NCBI RefSeq assembly: GCF_000215705.1
Contig: NC_015677.1
Coordinates: forward strand, 248,001 to 312,000
Origin: Ramlibacter tataouinensis TTB310
GTDB taxonomy: Bacteria; Pseudomonadota; Gammaproteobacteria; Burkholderiales; Burkholderiaceae_C
Length of the DNA stretch: 64,000 bases
Direction: 5' to 3'
The number at the start of each line of letters is the position of its first letter. Position 1 is the first letter of the stretch. The notes beneath the pieces are model-generated. The model searched no databases, had not been told where the DNA came from, and saw only the letters and a list, made by a program, of their open reading frames with translations. Shown here piece after piece: positions 26,369-35,540 of this stretch. The position numbers were made by a program, and so were the translations under genes.

Positions 26369-27331
26369 ATGAAACGCCGTCATTTCGCCGCCTTGGCCGG
26401 CGCCGCCCTCGCTGTTCCCCCGCTCTCCGCAGCATTCGCGCAGGACCGCACCCTGCGCATCTGGGTCGGCTTTCCGCCCGGCGGCTCGGCCGACGTGATC
26501 GCCCGCCTGCTGGCCGACAGGCTCAAGACCTCGCTGGGCCAGAACGTCATCGTCGAGAACAAGCCCGGTGCCGCCGGCCGCCTGGTGCTGGGCGAGCTCA
26601 AGCGCATGCCGCCGGACGGGCAGAACCTGGTGCTGTCCCCCAGCGGCGCACTGGTGATCGCTCCCTGGCTCTACAGCAACCTGCCGTACGACCCGATCAA
26701 GGACTTCACGCCGGTGTCGCGCCTGGTCACCTTCGACTTCGCCGTCACGGCCGGGCCCGGCGCCCCGGCCGGCGACATCCGCTCGGTGCTGGCCTGGATG
26801 AAGGCCAATCCGGGCAAGGCCAGCTACGCGACCTCGGGCGCCGGCACCGTGCCCCACTTCGCCGGCCTGCTGCTGGCGCAGGCGGCCGGCGTGCCGCTGA
26901 CCCACGTGGCCTACCGCGGCGGCGCCCCCGCCGCGCAGGACCTGATCGGCGGCCAGGTGCCGCTGATGGTGGACACCGCGTCCGAGACCCTGGAGCACCA
27001 CAAGGCCGGCAGGGTGCGCATCCTGGCCGTCACCGGCGAGCAGCGCTCGCGCGCGCTGCCGGACGTGCCCACGCTCAAGGAGGCGGGCATCCCGATGGCG
27101 GCGGACGCCTTCTTCGGGCTGTACGGCCCGGCCGGCATGCCGGCCGAGGTGACGGCCCGCATCGACAAGGCGGTGGCCCAGGCGCTGGCGGTGCCGGAGC
27201 TGCAGGAGCGCATCCAGGGCTTCGGCCTGGTGCCCAACCACGCGCCGTCGGCCGCGCTGGCCGCCACCCAGGCCGAGCACCTCAGGCGCTGGGAGACGCC
27301 GATCAAGGCTTCGGGCTTCAAGGCCGAATAG
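26369..27331 (+). CDS. Bug-family tripartite tricarboxylate transporter substrate-binding protein
   Basis: A 320-residue periplasmic binding protein. The signal peptide MKRRHFAALAGAALAVPPLSAAFAQ starts at an ATG with AGGAG 9 bases upstream; an earlier in-frame ATG at 26345 is rejected on that ground. WVGFPPGGSADVIAR near residue 32, VIVENKPGAAG near 62 and VAYRGGAPA near 183 are classic Bug segments that line the carboxylate pocket. Bug proteins bind organic acids. With no TctA/TctB here, uptake must use a transporter encoded elsewhere. It is followed by a CoA-transferase, suggesting the acid is activated to a CoA thioester. Confidence 0.92.
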   Translation: MKRRHFAALAGAALAVPPLSAAFAQDRTLRIWVGFPPGGSADVIARLLADRLKTSLGQNVIVENKPGAAGRLVLGELKRMPPDGQNLVLSPSGALVIAPWLYSNLPYDPIKDFTPVSRLVTFDFAVTAGPGAPAGDIRSVLAWMKANPGKASYATSGAGTVPHFAGLLLAQAAGVPLTHVAYRGGAPAAQDLIGGQVPLMVDTASETLEHHKAGRVRILAVTGEQRSRALPDVPTLKEAGIPMAADAFFGLYGPAGMPAEVTARIDKAVAQALAVPELQERIQGFGLVPNHAPSAALAATQAEHLRRWETPIKASGFKAE

Positions 27332-27432
27332 CCGGCCGGCAGTGTCGCGTGCGGCTTGCACAATAGCCGCATGAGACGCACGGCCGCTCCGAAGTCTCAT
27401 AGCACCGCAGCCCATAGGGCGAAGGTTATCCA

Positions 27433-28641
27433 ATGAGCCCCGCCGAATCCGCCCCCGCCCTGCCGCTGCAGGGCATCCGCGTCGTGGAATTCACCCACAT
27501 GGTGATGGGCCCGACCTGCGGCCTGGTGCTGGCCGACCTGGGCGCGGAAGTGATCAAGGTCGAGCCACCCGGCGGCGACGCCACGCGCCGCCTGCTGGGC
27601 TCGGGCGCGGGCTTCTTCCCGCTGTTCAACCGCAACAAGCAAAGCCTCGTGCTGGACCTGCAGCGGCCCGAGGGCCGCGAGGTCGCCCTGCGGCTGGCGA
27701 CCACGGCCGACGTGGTGAGCGAGAACTTCAAGCCGGGCACCATGAAGAAGCTCGGCCTGGACTACCCCGCCCTGCGGCGGCTGAACGAGCGCCTGGTCTA
27801 CGTCAGCCACAAGGGCTTCCTGCCCGGCCCCTACGACCACCGCACGGCGCTGGACGAGGTGGTGCAGATGATGGGCGGCCTGGCCTACATGACCGGCCGG
27901 CCCGGCGACCCGCTGCGCGCCGGCAGCAGCGTCAACGACATCATGGGCGGGCTGTTCGGCGCCATCGGCGCGATGGCGGCACTGATGCAGCGGGCGCACA
28001 CCGGCCGCGGCCAGGAGGTGCAGAGCGCGCTGTTCGAGAACAACGTGTTCCTGGTGGCCCAGCACATGATGCAGTTCGCCGTCACCGGCCAGCCGGCCGC
28101 GCCGATGCCGGCGCGCATCTCGGCCTGGGCGGTGTACGACGTGTTCACCGTGCAGGGCGGCGAGCAGATCTTCCTGGCCGTGGTCAGCGACGGGCAATGG
28201 AAGGTTTTCTGTGCCGCCTTCGGCTTCCTGGACCTGCAGACGGACGCGCGGCTGGCCACCAACAACGACCGGGTGCGCGCCCGCGACTGGCTGATGCCGG
28301 TGCTGCGCGAGCGACTGCGGCACCACAGCGCGGCCGAGCTGAGCGCCGTGTTCGAGCGCGAGGGCCTGCCGTTCGCGCCCATCACCCGGCCCGAGCAGCT
28401 GTTCGACGACCCGCACCTGCAGGCCACGGGCGGGCTGGCGCCGGTGACCCTGCCGGACGGGCGGCCGACCCAGGCGCCGCTGCTGCCGCTGACGCTGGAC
28501 GGCGCCCGGCCCGGCGTGCGGCTGCAGCCGCCCCGGGCGGGGCAGCACACGCGCGAGATCCTCGCGGGCCTGGGCTATGGGCCGGACGAGGTCCAGGCCC
28601 TGCTCGCGGGCGACACGCCGGTGGCTGGCGGCCCGGGATGA
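27433..28641 (+). CDS. CaiB/BaiF family CoA-transferase
   Basis: A 402-residue class III CoA-transferase. GIRVVEFTHMVMGPTCG near residue 14, LGAEVIKVEPPGGD near residue 37 and NRNKQSLVLDL near residue 66 are family blocks. The Asp in TALDEVVQMMGG near residue 141 is at the catalytic position that forms the aspartyl-CoA anhydride. It lies 101 bases after the Bug gene on the same strand. Together with the amidohydrolase it makes a small organic-acid catabolic module. The acid and CoA donor are not deducible. Confidence 0.9.
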   Translation: MSPAESAPALPLQGIRVVEFTHMVMGPTCGLVLADLGAEVIKVEPPGGDATRRLLGSGAGFFPLFNRNKQSLVLDLQRPEGREVALRLATTADVVSENFKPGTMKKLGLDYPALRRLNERLVYVSHKGFLPGPYDHRTALDEVVQMMGGLAYMTGRPGDPLRAGSSVNDIMGGLFGAIGAMAALMQRAHTGRGQEVQSALFENNVFLVAQHMMQFAVTGQPAAPMPARISAWAVYDVFTVQGGEQIFLAVVSDGQWKVFCAAFGFLDLQTDARLATNNDRVRARDWLMPVLRERLRHHSAAELSAVFEREGLPFAPITRPEQLFDDPHLQATGGLAPVTLPDGRPTQAPLLPLTLDGARPGVRLQPPRAGQHTREILAGLGYGPDEVQALLAGDTPVAGGPG

Positions 28642-28665
28642 CCGCACGGCGCCGGTGAGCCTTGT

Positions 28666-29310
28666 TCACGCCAGGCCGGCCACCAGCCAGACCGCGGAAC
28701 CCCACATCATCAGGGCCACCAGGGCGTCCAGCACGCGCCACACGTGCAGCGAGGTCAGCCGGCGGCCCAGCCAGAACGCGGCGGCGCCCAGGGTGAGGAA
28801 CCACACCACCGAACCCGCGGCCGCGCCCAGGCCGAACGCCCTGCCCGCCTGCCCATAGGCCAGCGAAGCGCTGCCGATCAGCACCGCCGTGTCCAACCAG
28901 GCGTGCGGGTTCAGCCAGGAGAAGGCGAGCGCGTCGAGCACGGCGCTGCGCAGGCCGCGCACCGGCGGCTGCTGCGCCGCTGCGTCTCCAGAGGCCGCCG
29001 CGGCCGCCAGGGCGCCGGGCGGATGCAGGGCGCGCCGCAGGGCGTGCCAGCCGTAGACCGCCAGGAACAGGGCACCGGCACCCACCAGTGCGCCCTGCAG
29101 CTTGTCTGACAGCCCGCCCAGCTGTGCCAGTCCCAGCACGCCCAGGCCGATCAGCGCGACGTCGGCCAGGGCGCACACCGCCACCGTCAGCCACAGGTGC
29201 TGGCGGCGCAGGCCCATGCGCAGGATGTGAGCGTTCTGCGGGCCCAGGGCCACGATCAGGGACAGGCTCATCACCATGCCGGCGGTGAAGGCGGGTGCGC
29301 TGGCGGTCAT
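28666..29310 (-). CDS. LysE/ArgO-family basic amino acid exporter
   Basis: A 214-residue inner-membrane exporter with about six hydrophobic segments. MSLSLIVALGPQNAHILRMGL at the start contains the conserved GPQN motif of LysE proteins, and FSWLNPHAWLDTAVLIG near residue 130 the second signature with NPHA. A strong GAGGAGG site lies before the ATG. It is divergent from an ArgP-type LysR gene, the classic LysE-LysG/ArgP arrangement, so it probably exports arginine or lysine when these accumulate. Confidence 0.9.
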   Translation of the reverse strand: MTASAPAFTAGMVMSLSLIVALGPQNAHILRMGLRRQHLWLTVAVCALADVALIGLGVLGLAQLGGLSDKLQGALVGAGALFLAVYGWHALRRALHPPGALAAAAASGDAAAQQPPVRGLRSAVLDALAFSWLNPHAWLDTAVLIGSASLAYGQAGRAFGLGAAAGSVVWFLTLGAAAFWLGRRLTSLHVWRVLDALVALMMWGSAVWLVAGLA

Positions 29311-29388
29311 GGGTCCTCCTCGTTGATGCATTCGGTCGGTGCCCGCGAGTGTCGTGGGCAGGAGCCTGGCGTTAAAGCTGCGTAAACT

Positions 29389-29412
29389 TAACTCCATGTA
29401 TTCAAGGAGTTA
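29389..29412. promoter_or_regulatory. inverted repeat TAACTCC-N10-GGAGTTA in the lysE/argP divergent region
   Basis: Arms at 29389-29395 and 29406-29412 are perfectly complementary with a 10-base spacer, just before the ArgP-like gene. The spacing and position suit a LysR-type autoregulatory site. The right arm overlaps the GGAG that could serve as the ribosome binding site. The rest of the 112-base intergenic region holds an AT-rich stretch near 29371-29391, suitable for promoters. Confidence 0.4.
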
Positions 29413-29422
29413 TTGATTCCTC

Positions 29423-30355
29423 ATGCTGGACCGACGCCAACTCGAGGCGCTGGCCGCCGTGGCCGAGCACGGCAGCTTCGGCGCGGCAGCCCGCACGCTG
29501 TCGCTGACGCTGGCGGCGGTGTCGCTGCGCATCAAGGCGCTGGAGCAGCACCTGGGCCGTCGACTGCTGGTGCGCGGCAAGCAGGTGCGCCCCACGCCGG
29601 CCGGCGAGGCCTTGCTGTCCCATGCCAAGCAGGTCCGCCTGATGGAGGCCGACCTGCTGGCCGGCCTGCAGGGCGGCACCGCCGCCGGCAGCCGCTGGCA
29701 AGCGCTGTCGGTGGCGATCAACGCCGACTCGGCCGCCGCCTGGTTCATCCCCGGCGTGGCGGCGCTGGCAGCGCGCCACAGGCTGCTGCTGGAGATCGTG
29801 ATCGACGACCAGGACCACACGCACGACGCGCTCAAGCGCGGCGAGGTGATCGGCTGTGTCTCCACCCTGGCCACCCCCTTGCGCGGCTGCCTGGCCGAGC
29901 CGCTGGGCGTGATGCGCTATCGCTGCATGGCCACGCCCGAGGTGGCGCGGCGCTGCCAGGGCCCGGGCGGCAGGGTCTCGCCGCACCGGCTGCTGGCGCA
30001 ACCCGCGGTCATCTTCAACCGGAAGGACGCGCTGCAGGATGCCTTCCTGGCCCAGCACTTCGGCCTGCACCAGCCCCATTACCCGCGCCACTTCGCGCCG
30101 GCGGTCGACGCCTTCGAAACCGCCATCGAGCAAGGCCTGGGCTGGGGCATGGTGCCCGAACTGCACCTGGCGCAGCGCCCCGGCAGGCCGGCGCTGCAGG
30201 AGCTGCTGCCCGGCGCCACGGTGGACGTGCTGCTGTACTGGCACCACTGGGAGCGCGAGCCGCCCTCGGCCCAGCGCCTGACGCAGGCCGTGCGGCGGGC
30301 GGCCGGGCAGGCCCTGGCGCCGGCCGGCGCTGGCACGGCGGCCGCGCTTCCATAA
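29423..30355 (+). CDS. argP: ArgP/LysG-type LysR transcriptional regulator
   Basis: A 310-residue LysR protein. The winged helix-turn-helix covers residues 4-62 (LEALAAVAEHGSFGAAARTL ... LAAVSLRIKALEQHLG). The segment VAINADSAAAWFIPGV near residue 95 is diagnostic for the ArgP/IciA/LysG group, whose members bind arginine or lysine and activate the adjacent exporter. Its position head-to-head with the LysE-family gene supports this strongly. Confidence 0.88.
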   Translation: MLDRRQLEALAAVAEHGSFGAAARTLSLTLAAVSLRIKALEQHLGRRLLVRGKQVRPTPAGEALLSHAKQVRLMEADLLAGLQGGTAAGSRWQALSVAINADSAAAWFIPGVAALAARHRLLLEIVIDDQDHTHDALKRGEVIGCVSTLATPLRGCLAEPLGVMRYRCMATPEVARRCQGPGGRVSPHRLLAQPAVIFNRKDALQDAFLAQHFGLHQPHYPRHFAPAVDAFETAIEQGLGWGMVPELHLAQRPGRPALQELLPGATVDVLLYWHHWEREPPSAQRLTQAVRRAAGQALAPAGAGTAAALP

Positions 30356-30363
30356 TCCGCGCC

Positions 30364-31311
30364 ATGGACAAGCTCAAGCAGCTGGAATCCTTCGTGTCCG
30401 TCGCTTCCCGCGGCAGCCTCACCGCGGCCGCCAAGGCCGAGGGCGTCGCGCCGGCCATCATGGGCCGCCGGCTGGACGCGCTGGAGGAGCGCCTGGGCGT
30501 CAAGCTGCTGGTGCGCACCACGCGCCGCCTCACGCTCACGCACGAGGGCAGCGCCTTCCTGGAGGACTGCCAGCGCCTGCTGGCCGACCTGGCCAATGCC
30601 GAGGCCAGCGTCAGCGCCGGCGGCGTCAAGGCCAGCGGGCACCTGCGGGTCACGGCCCCGGCCGGGTTCGGCCGGCGCCACGTCGCGCCCCTGGTGCCGC
30701 GCTTTCGCGAGCAGCACGCCGAGGTGACCCTGTCGCTGAACCTGAGCGACCGGGTGGTGGACCTGGCCGGCGAAGGCTACGACTGCGCCGTGCGCGTGGG
30801 CGACCTGCCCGACTCCTCCCTGGTCAGCGTGCGCCTGGCCGACAACCGGCGGCTGTGCGTGGCCACGCCGGCCTACCTGCGGCGCCACGGCACGCCGCAG
30901 CATCCGCAGGACCTGGTGCGCTTCCACTGCCTCACCCTGTCCAGCGACGCCTCGCAGACCCGGGGATGGGCATTCCGTGTTCCGGCTGGCGACGGGCACG
31001 AGGTCGTCCACCTCAAGCCCGGCGGCCCGCTGGACTGCTCGGACGGCCAGGTACTGCACGACTGGTGCCTGGCCGGCCACGGCATCGCCTGGCGCAGCAT
31101 CTGGGAGGTCGAGGCGGAGATCGCCGCCGGCCGCCTGGTCGAGGTGCTGGCCGGGTTCGCCGCGCCGCCCAACGGCATCCACGCCGTGTTCCCGCAGCGC
31201 AAGCACCTGCCCCTGCGGGTGCGCCTGTGGATCGACTTCCTCAAGCACCACTACAGCCAGCCGGCGTTCTGGACGGCGAGCGCCGCCGCCCCCGCACCGG
31301 AGCCCGCATGA
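30364..31311 (+). CDS. LysR-family transcriptional regulator
   Basis: A 315-residue LysR regulator. The helix-turn-helix occupies residues 4-60 (LESFVSVASRGSLTAAAKAEG with IMGRRLDALEERLGVKL). The effector domain starts LRVTAPAGFGRRHVAPL near residue 92, typical of the CrgA/DmlR-like group. It begins only 8 bases after argP, and its stop overlaps the next ATG by 4 bases, so it may share transcripts with both. Target genes are unknown. Confidence 0.88.
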   Translation: MDKLKQLESFVSVASRGSLTAAAKAEGVAPAIMGRRLDALEERLGVKLLVRTTRRLTLTHEGSAFLEDCQRLLADLANAEASVSAGGVKASGHLRVTAPAGFGRRHVAPLVPRFREQHAEVTLSLNLSDRVVDLAGEGYDCAVRVGDLPDSSLVSVRLADNRRLCVATPAYLRRHGTPQHPQDLVRFHCLTLSSDASQTRGWAFRVPAGDGHEVVHLKPGGPLDCSDGQVLHDWCLAGHGIAWRSIWEVEAEIAAGRLVEVLAGFAAPPNGIHAVFPQRKHLPLRVRLWIDFLKHHYSQPAFWTASAAAPAPEPA

Positions 31312-31766
31312 CCATGACCCTGGAAGCCCTGCTCGCCTACGCCCACCTGCTGGCCATCCTCACCATGGTGGTGTTCATCGCCAGCGAGGCGGCGATCTGC
31401 CGGCCCGAGTGGCTCAATGCCGCCGTGGTCGAGCGCCTGGCCACCGTCGACCGGGTGTGCGGCCTGGCCGCGCTCGCGGTGCTGCTCACCGGGCTGGCGC
31501 GCGTGTTCTGGGGCGCCAAGGGCGGGGCCTATTACGGCGGCAACTGGCTGCTGTGGACCAAGTTCGGCCTGTTCGTGGTCATCGGCCTGCTTTCCATTGG
31601 ACCCACGCTCACCTTTGCCCGCTGGCGCCGCGCCCTGCGCGAGGGCGGCACGCTGCCTTCGCCGGAGCAGGTGCGCCGCACGCGCAAGCGGGTGATGGCG
31701 CAGGCGCACCTCATTCCCCTGGTTCCGCTCGCGGCGGTGTTCCTGGCCCGAGGCTATGGAAGCTAG
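31308..31766 (+). CDS. DUF2214 family membrane protein
   Basis: A 152-residue protein with four hydrophobic segments (about residues 5-25, 48-66, 83-103, 130-150). LEALLAYAHLLAILTMVVF and the central RVFWGAKGGAYYGGNWLLWTKFGLF block are the DUF2214 signature. It is translationally coupled to the LysR gene. Function unknown. Confidence 0.82.
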   Translation: MTMTLEALLAYAHLLAILTMVVFIASEAAICRPEWLNAAVVERLATVDRVCGLAALAVLLTGLARVFWGAKGGAYYGGNWLLWTKFGLFVVIGLLSIGPTLTFARWRRALREGGTLPSPEQVRRTRKRVMAQAHLIPLVPLAAVFLARGYGS

Positions 31767-31785
31767 CGGCCCATAGAATCCCTTC

Positions 31786-33459
31786 ATGCTTGAAGTGAAG
31801 AAAGAACTGCTCGTCGGCCTGGCCGCCGGGCTGGAGCAGTTGCTGCCGGGCGCGGCCGACAAGGCGGCGTTCGAGTCGCCCAAGGTCGCCGCGCACGGCG
31901 ACCTGGCCTGCACCGCGGCCATGCAGCTGGCCAAGCCGCTCAAACAGAATCCGCGGCAGGTGGCCGAGGGCCTGAAGGCCGCGCTGCTGGCGCAGCCGGC
32001 CTACCGGCGCTGGGTGGAGGCGATCGAGATCGCCGGTCCCGGCTTCATCAACATCCGGCTGAGGCCGCAGGCCAAGCAGCAGGTGGTGCGCGAGGTGCTG
32101 GCCGCGGGGGAGGGCTTCGGCCGCCAGCCCTCCAGCGGGCGGCGCATGATGGTGGAGTTCGTCTCGGCCAACCCCACCGGCCCGCTGCACGTGGGCCACG
32201 GGCGCCAGGGCGCGCTGGGCGACGCCATCTGCAACCTGTACGCCACCCAGGGCTGGCAGGTGCACCGCGAGTTCTACTACAACGACGCCGGCGTGCAGAT
32301 CGAGACGCTGGCCCGGTCCACCCAGCTGCGCGCCAAGGGGCTCAAGCCCGGCGACGCCGGCTGGCCCGAGGCGGCCTACAACGGCGACTACATCCAGGAC
32401 ATCGCCGACGACTTCCTGGCCGGCAAGACGGTGAAGGCCGACGACCGCGAGTTCACCGCCTCCGGCGACGTGGAGGACCTCGAGTCCATCCGCCAGTTCG
32501 CGGTGGCCTACCTGCGGCACGAGCAGGACCTGGACCTGCGGGCCTTCGACGTGAGGTTCGACCAGTACTACCTGGAGTCCAGCCTGTACGCCGGCGGCAA
32601 GGTCGAGGCCGCGGTCGGGAGGCTGCAGCAGGCCGGCAAGACCTACGAGCAGGACGGCGCGCTGTGGCTGAAGTCCACCGACTACGGCGACGACAAGGAC
32701 CGCGTGATGCGCAAGTCCGACGGCAGCTACACCTACTTCGTGCCCGACGTGGCCTACCACATCACCAAGTGGGAGCGCGGCTTCGCCAAGGCGGTCAACA
32801 TCCAGGGCACGGACCACCACGGCACCATCGCCCGCGTGCGCGCCGGCCTGCAGGCCGCCGGCGTGGGCATCCCGCCGGGTTATCCCGACTACGTGCTGCA
32901 CACCATGGTGCGCGTGATGCGCGGCGGCCAGGAGGTCAAGATCTCCAAGCGCGCGGGCAGCTACGTCACGCTGCGCGACCTGATCGAGTGGACCAGCAAG
33001 GACGCGGTGCGTTTCTTCCTGCTCTCGCGCAAGCCCGACACCGAGTACGTGTTCGACGTGGACCTGGCGTTGGCGCAGAACAACGACAACCCCGTTTATT
33101 ACGTGCAATACGCCCATGCGCGCATCTGCTCGGTGCTGGCGGCCTGGGGGGGCGATCCGGCGCAGCTGGCGGGCGTGGACCTGTCGCCCTTGCGCAGCGC
33201 GGCGGCGCAGGCGCTGATGCTGCAGCTGGCCCGCTACCCCGAGATGCTGGCTGCCGCCGCGGCCGACTTCGCGCCGCACGACGTCACCTTCTACCTGCGC
33301 GAGCTGGCGGCCAGCTACCACAGCTACTACGACAGCGAGCGCATCCTCGTGGACGACGAGGCCGTGAAGAAAGCCCGGCTCGCGCTGGTCGCCGCCTGTG
33401 CCCAGGTATTGCACAATGGCCTGGCGGTGCTCGGAGTGGGTGCGCCGAGGAAGATGTAG
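31786..33459 (+). CDS. argS: arginyl-tRNA synthetase
   Basis: A 557-residue class I synthetase of normal length that charges tRNA-Arg. The N-terminal additional domain covers about residues 1-110. [17 protein letters not shown] near residue 125 carries the HIGH signature as [19 protein letters not shown] near residue 384 is the KMSKS-equivalent loop. The C-terminal anticodon-binding helical domain ends with [25 protein letters not shown] element lies just before the start. It leads an operon-like run with the SPOR protein and DsbA. Confidence 0.97.
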   Translation: MLEVKKELLVGLAAGLEQLLPGAADKAAFESPKVAAHGDLACTAAMQLAKPLKQNPRQVAEGLKAALLAQPAYRRWVEAIEIAGPGFINIRLRPQAKQQVVREVLAAGEGFGRQPSSGRRMMVEFVSANPTGPLHVGHGRQGALGDAICNLYATQGWQVHREFYYNDAGVQIETLARSTQLRAKGLKPGDAGWPEAAYNGDYIQDIADDFLAGKTVKADDREFTASGDVEDLESIRQFAVAYLRHEQDLDLRAFDVRFDQYYLESSLYAGGKVEAAVGRLQQAGKTYEQDGALWLKSTDYGDDKDRVMRKSDGSYTYFVPDVAYHITKWERGFAKAVNIQGTDHHGTIARVRAGLQAAGVGIPPGYPDYVLHTMVRVMRGGQEVKISKRAGSYVTLRDLIEWTSKDAVRFFLLSRKPDTEYVFDVDLALAQNNDNPVYYVQYAHARICSVLAAWGGDPAQLAGVDLSPLRSAAAQALMLQLARYPEMLAAAAADFAPHDVTFYLRELAASYHSYYDSERILVDDEAVKKARLALVAACAQVLHNGLAVLGVGAPRKM

Positions 33460-33461
33460 TG

Positions 33462-34088
33462 ATGAACAAGCAGCGTGGCTCCATGATCCTGGGGATCATC
33501 ATCGGCGTGGTGGCGGGCCTGGCCGTGGCGCTGGCGGTCGCCGTGTACGTGTCCAAGGTGCCGGTGCCTTTCCTGAACAAGGGCGGCAGCCGCAGCGCCG
33601 AGCAGGATGCGGCCGAGAGCAAGAAGAACCAGAACTGGGACCCCAACGCGCCGCTGCACGGCAAGAACCCGGCGCGCCCGATGCCGCCAGCCGGCGCCGG
33701 CGGCCCGGTCACCGACGCCCCCGCCACCCGTCCCCCCGCCGCCCGCCCGCCCGTGCCGGCCGCCAGCAGCCCGGCGCCGCGTGCCCCCGCTGCCGCTGCC
33801 GACCCGCTGGGCGAGCTGGCCACGGCCCGTTCGGCGGCATCCGCCGGCGACCCGTTCATCTACTTCGTGCAGGCCGGCGCCTTCCGCAGCGCCGAGAGCG
33901 CCGAGGCGCAGCGCGCCCGGCTGTCCCTCATGGGCCTGGACGCGCGCGTGATCGAGCGCGAGCAGTCGGGCCGGCAGGTGTTCCGCGTCCGCGTGGGCCC
34001 GTTCGAGCGCCGCGAGGATGCCGACCAGACCACCGAGCGGCTGCGGGCCAACGGCATCGAGACCGACTTCGTGCACGTGCGGCGCTGA
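33462..34088 (+). CDS. SPOR-domain inner-membrane protein
   Basis: A 208-residue bitopic protein. A short cytoplasmic start (MNKQRGS) leads into a transmembrane helix at about residues 8-30, a Pro/Ala-rich periplasmic linker (about 45-120), and a C-terminal SPOR domain from about residue 128 (FIYFVQAGAFRSAESAEAQRARL, then VFRVRVGPFERREDAD). SPOR domains bind denuded septal peptidoglycan, so it probably acts at the division site, like FtsN or DedD. It starts 2 bases after argS. Confidence 0.88.
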   Translation: MNKQRGSMILGIIIGVVAGLAVALAVAVYVSKVPVPFLNKGGSRSAEQDAAESKKNQNWDPNAPLHGKNPARPMPPAGAGGPVTDAPATRPPAARPPVPAASSPAPRAPAAAADPLGELATARSAASAGDPFIYFVQAGAFRSAESAEAQRARLSLMGLDARVIEREQSGRQVFRVRVGPFERREDADQTTERLRANGIETDFVHVRR

Positions 34089-34155
34089 AGGCGCCGGCTG
34101 CAGGGCGGAACCTTCCAGCCGGGCCGCGGCTCCCACCGCAACCCAAGGAGTGAGC

Positions 34156-34800
34156 ATGAAACGACGCGAGTTTTCCGCCGCCGCTGCGGCATGGGGGCTG
34201 GCCGGCCTGGGCCTGCCGGGCCTGGCGCAGGCGCAACACCGCCAGCCGCAGGAAGGCGAGTACAAGGCCCTGGGCCGGCCCGCCCCCACCGCGGCGCCCG
34301 CCGGCAAGGTGGAGGTGGTCGAGTTCTTCTGGTACAGCTGCCCGCACTGCAACGCTTTCGAGCCGCAGCTGGAGGCTTGGGTCCAGAAGCTGCCGGCCGA
34401 CGTGGTGCTGCGCCGGGTGCCGGTGGCCTTCCGCGAGGACTTCGTGCCGCAGCAGCGTCTGTTCTTCGCGCTCGAGGCGATCAACCGCTTGGACCTGCAC
34501 GGCAAGGTGTTCAACGCCATCCACCAGGACAGGCAGCCGCTCAGCCGGCCGGAGGCGATAGGCGCCTGGGCCGAGCAGCAGGGCCTGGAGCGCGCCAGGT
34601 TCGACGAGGCGTACCGGTCCGAGGCCACCACGGCCAAGGTGCGCCAGGCGATCGCGCTGCAGGACGCCTACCAGGTGGAGGGCGTGCCGGCCCTGGGCAT
34701 CGCCGGGCGCTACTACACCGATGGCTCCCTGGCCGGCAACATGGTGCGCGCGCTGCAGATCACGGACTTCCTGCTCGCGCAGGCGCGCAAGAGCCGCTGA
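34156..34800 (+). CDS. dsbA: thiol:disulfide interchange protein DsbA
   Basis: A 214-residue periplasmic oxidoreductase that introduces disulfides into secreted proteins. The signal sequence MKRREFSAAAAAWGLAGLG has a twin-Arg-like RREF start and ends near AQAQ (residue 27). FFWYSCPHCNAFEPQ near residue 57 holds the CPHC active site, and VEGVPALGIAGRYY near residue 175 has the cis-Pro. It has an AGGAG site and is followed by a strong terminator. Confidence 0.95.
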   Translation: MKRREFSAAAAAWGLAGLGLPGLAQAQHRQPQEGEYKALGRPAPTAAPAGKVEVVEFFWYSCPHCNAFEPQLEAWVQKLPADVVLRRVPVAFREDFVPQQRLFFALEAINRLDLHGKVFNAIHQDRQPLSRPEAIGAWAEQQGLERARFDEAYRSEATTAKVRQAIALQDAYQVEGVPALGIAGRYYTDGSLAGNMVRALQITDFLLAQARKSR

Positions 34801-34825
34801 CGGCGCGCTCTTGCTGCCGTCTCCG

Positions 34826-34847
34826 GGCCCGCGCAAGCGGGCCTTTT
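34826..34847 (+). terminator. rho-independent terminator after dsbA
   Basis: A perfect 7-base GC stem (GGCCCGC and GCGGGCC) closes a GCAA tetraloop and is followed by TTTT. It separates the argS-SPOR-dsbA unit from lptA. Confidence 0.85.
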
Positions 34848-34872
34848 CATAAAGCGCCCCGGAGACGGCCGC

Positions 34873-34878
34873 TACAAT
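34873..34878 (+). promoter_or_regulatory. -10 element (TACAAT) of the lptA promoter
   Basis: TACAAT lies 23 bases before the lptA start and about 25 bases after the terminator tract, so lptA-lptB-rpoN should begin a new transcript here. No convincing -35 hexamer is seen at the usual distance. Confidence 0.45.
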
Positions 34879-34901
34879 GCCACGCAAGATTCGTGCCTTT
34901 C

Positions 34902-35540
34902 ATGAAACACTTCCCCGCGTTCTTCCTGCTGCCGCTGCTGGCGGCGCTCGCGGCCGCACCGGCCGCGGCCGAGAAGGCCGACCGCGACAAGCCCATGAAC
35001 ATCGAGGCCGACACGCTGCGCTATGACGACCTCAAGCAGGCCAGCGTGTTCACCGGCCGCGTGGTGGTGACCAAGGGCACCATCGTCATCCGCGGCGCGC
35101 GCATGGACGTGCGCCAGGACCCGGACGGCTACCAGTACGGCGTGGTCACCGCCGCGCCCGGCGAGCGCGCCTTCTACCGCCAGAAGCGCGACGGCGTGGA
35201 CGAGTACATCGAGGGCGAGGGCGAGGTCATCGAGTACGACGGCCGCGCCGACAAGGTCAAGTTCATCCGCCGGGGGGAACTGCGGCGGTACCGCGGCTCG
35301 ACGCTGGTGGACCAGATCAGCGGCAGCCTGATCACCTACGACAACGTCACCGAGGTGTTCAACGTGGACGGCGGGCCGGTGAACGGCCCGGGTTCGTCGG
35401 CCGCCGCGCCGGGCGGCCGGGTTCGCGCCGTGCTGGGGCCCCGCCAGGACCCGGCGGCCGCCAGCCGGCCGGCGCCTGCCGCGTCCACGCCGCCGGCGGC
35501 GCTGCGCCCGAGCGGCACGCTGGGCGGGGAGCGCAAGTGA
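34902..35540 (+). CDS. lptA: LPS-transport periplasmic protein LptA
   Basis: A 212-residue periplasmic protein. The signal peptide is MKHFPAFFLLPLLAALAAAPAAA. The LptA/OstA beta-jellyroll follows: MNIEADTLRYDDLKQASVFTGRVVVTKG near residue 32, then RADKVKFIRRGELRRY and the conserved ISGSLITYDNVTEVFNV near residue 143. A Pro/Ala-rich tail of about 40 residues is longer than in enteric LptA. LptA bridges LptC and LptD to carry lipopolysaccharide across the periplasm. It overlaps lptB by 4 bases. No lptC is found upstream in the window. Confidence 0.93.
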   Translation: MKHFPAFFLLPLLAALAAAPAAAEKADRDKPMNIEADTLRYDDLKQASVFTGRVVVTKGTIVIRGARMDVRQDPDGYQYGVVTAAPGERAFYRQKRDGVDEYIEGEGEVIEYDGRADKVKFIRRGELRRYRGSTLVDQISGSLITYDNVTEVFNVDGGPVNGPGSSAAAPGGRVRAVLGPRQDPAAASRPAPAASTPPAALRPSGTLGGERK

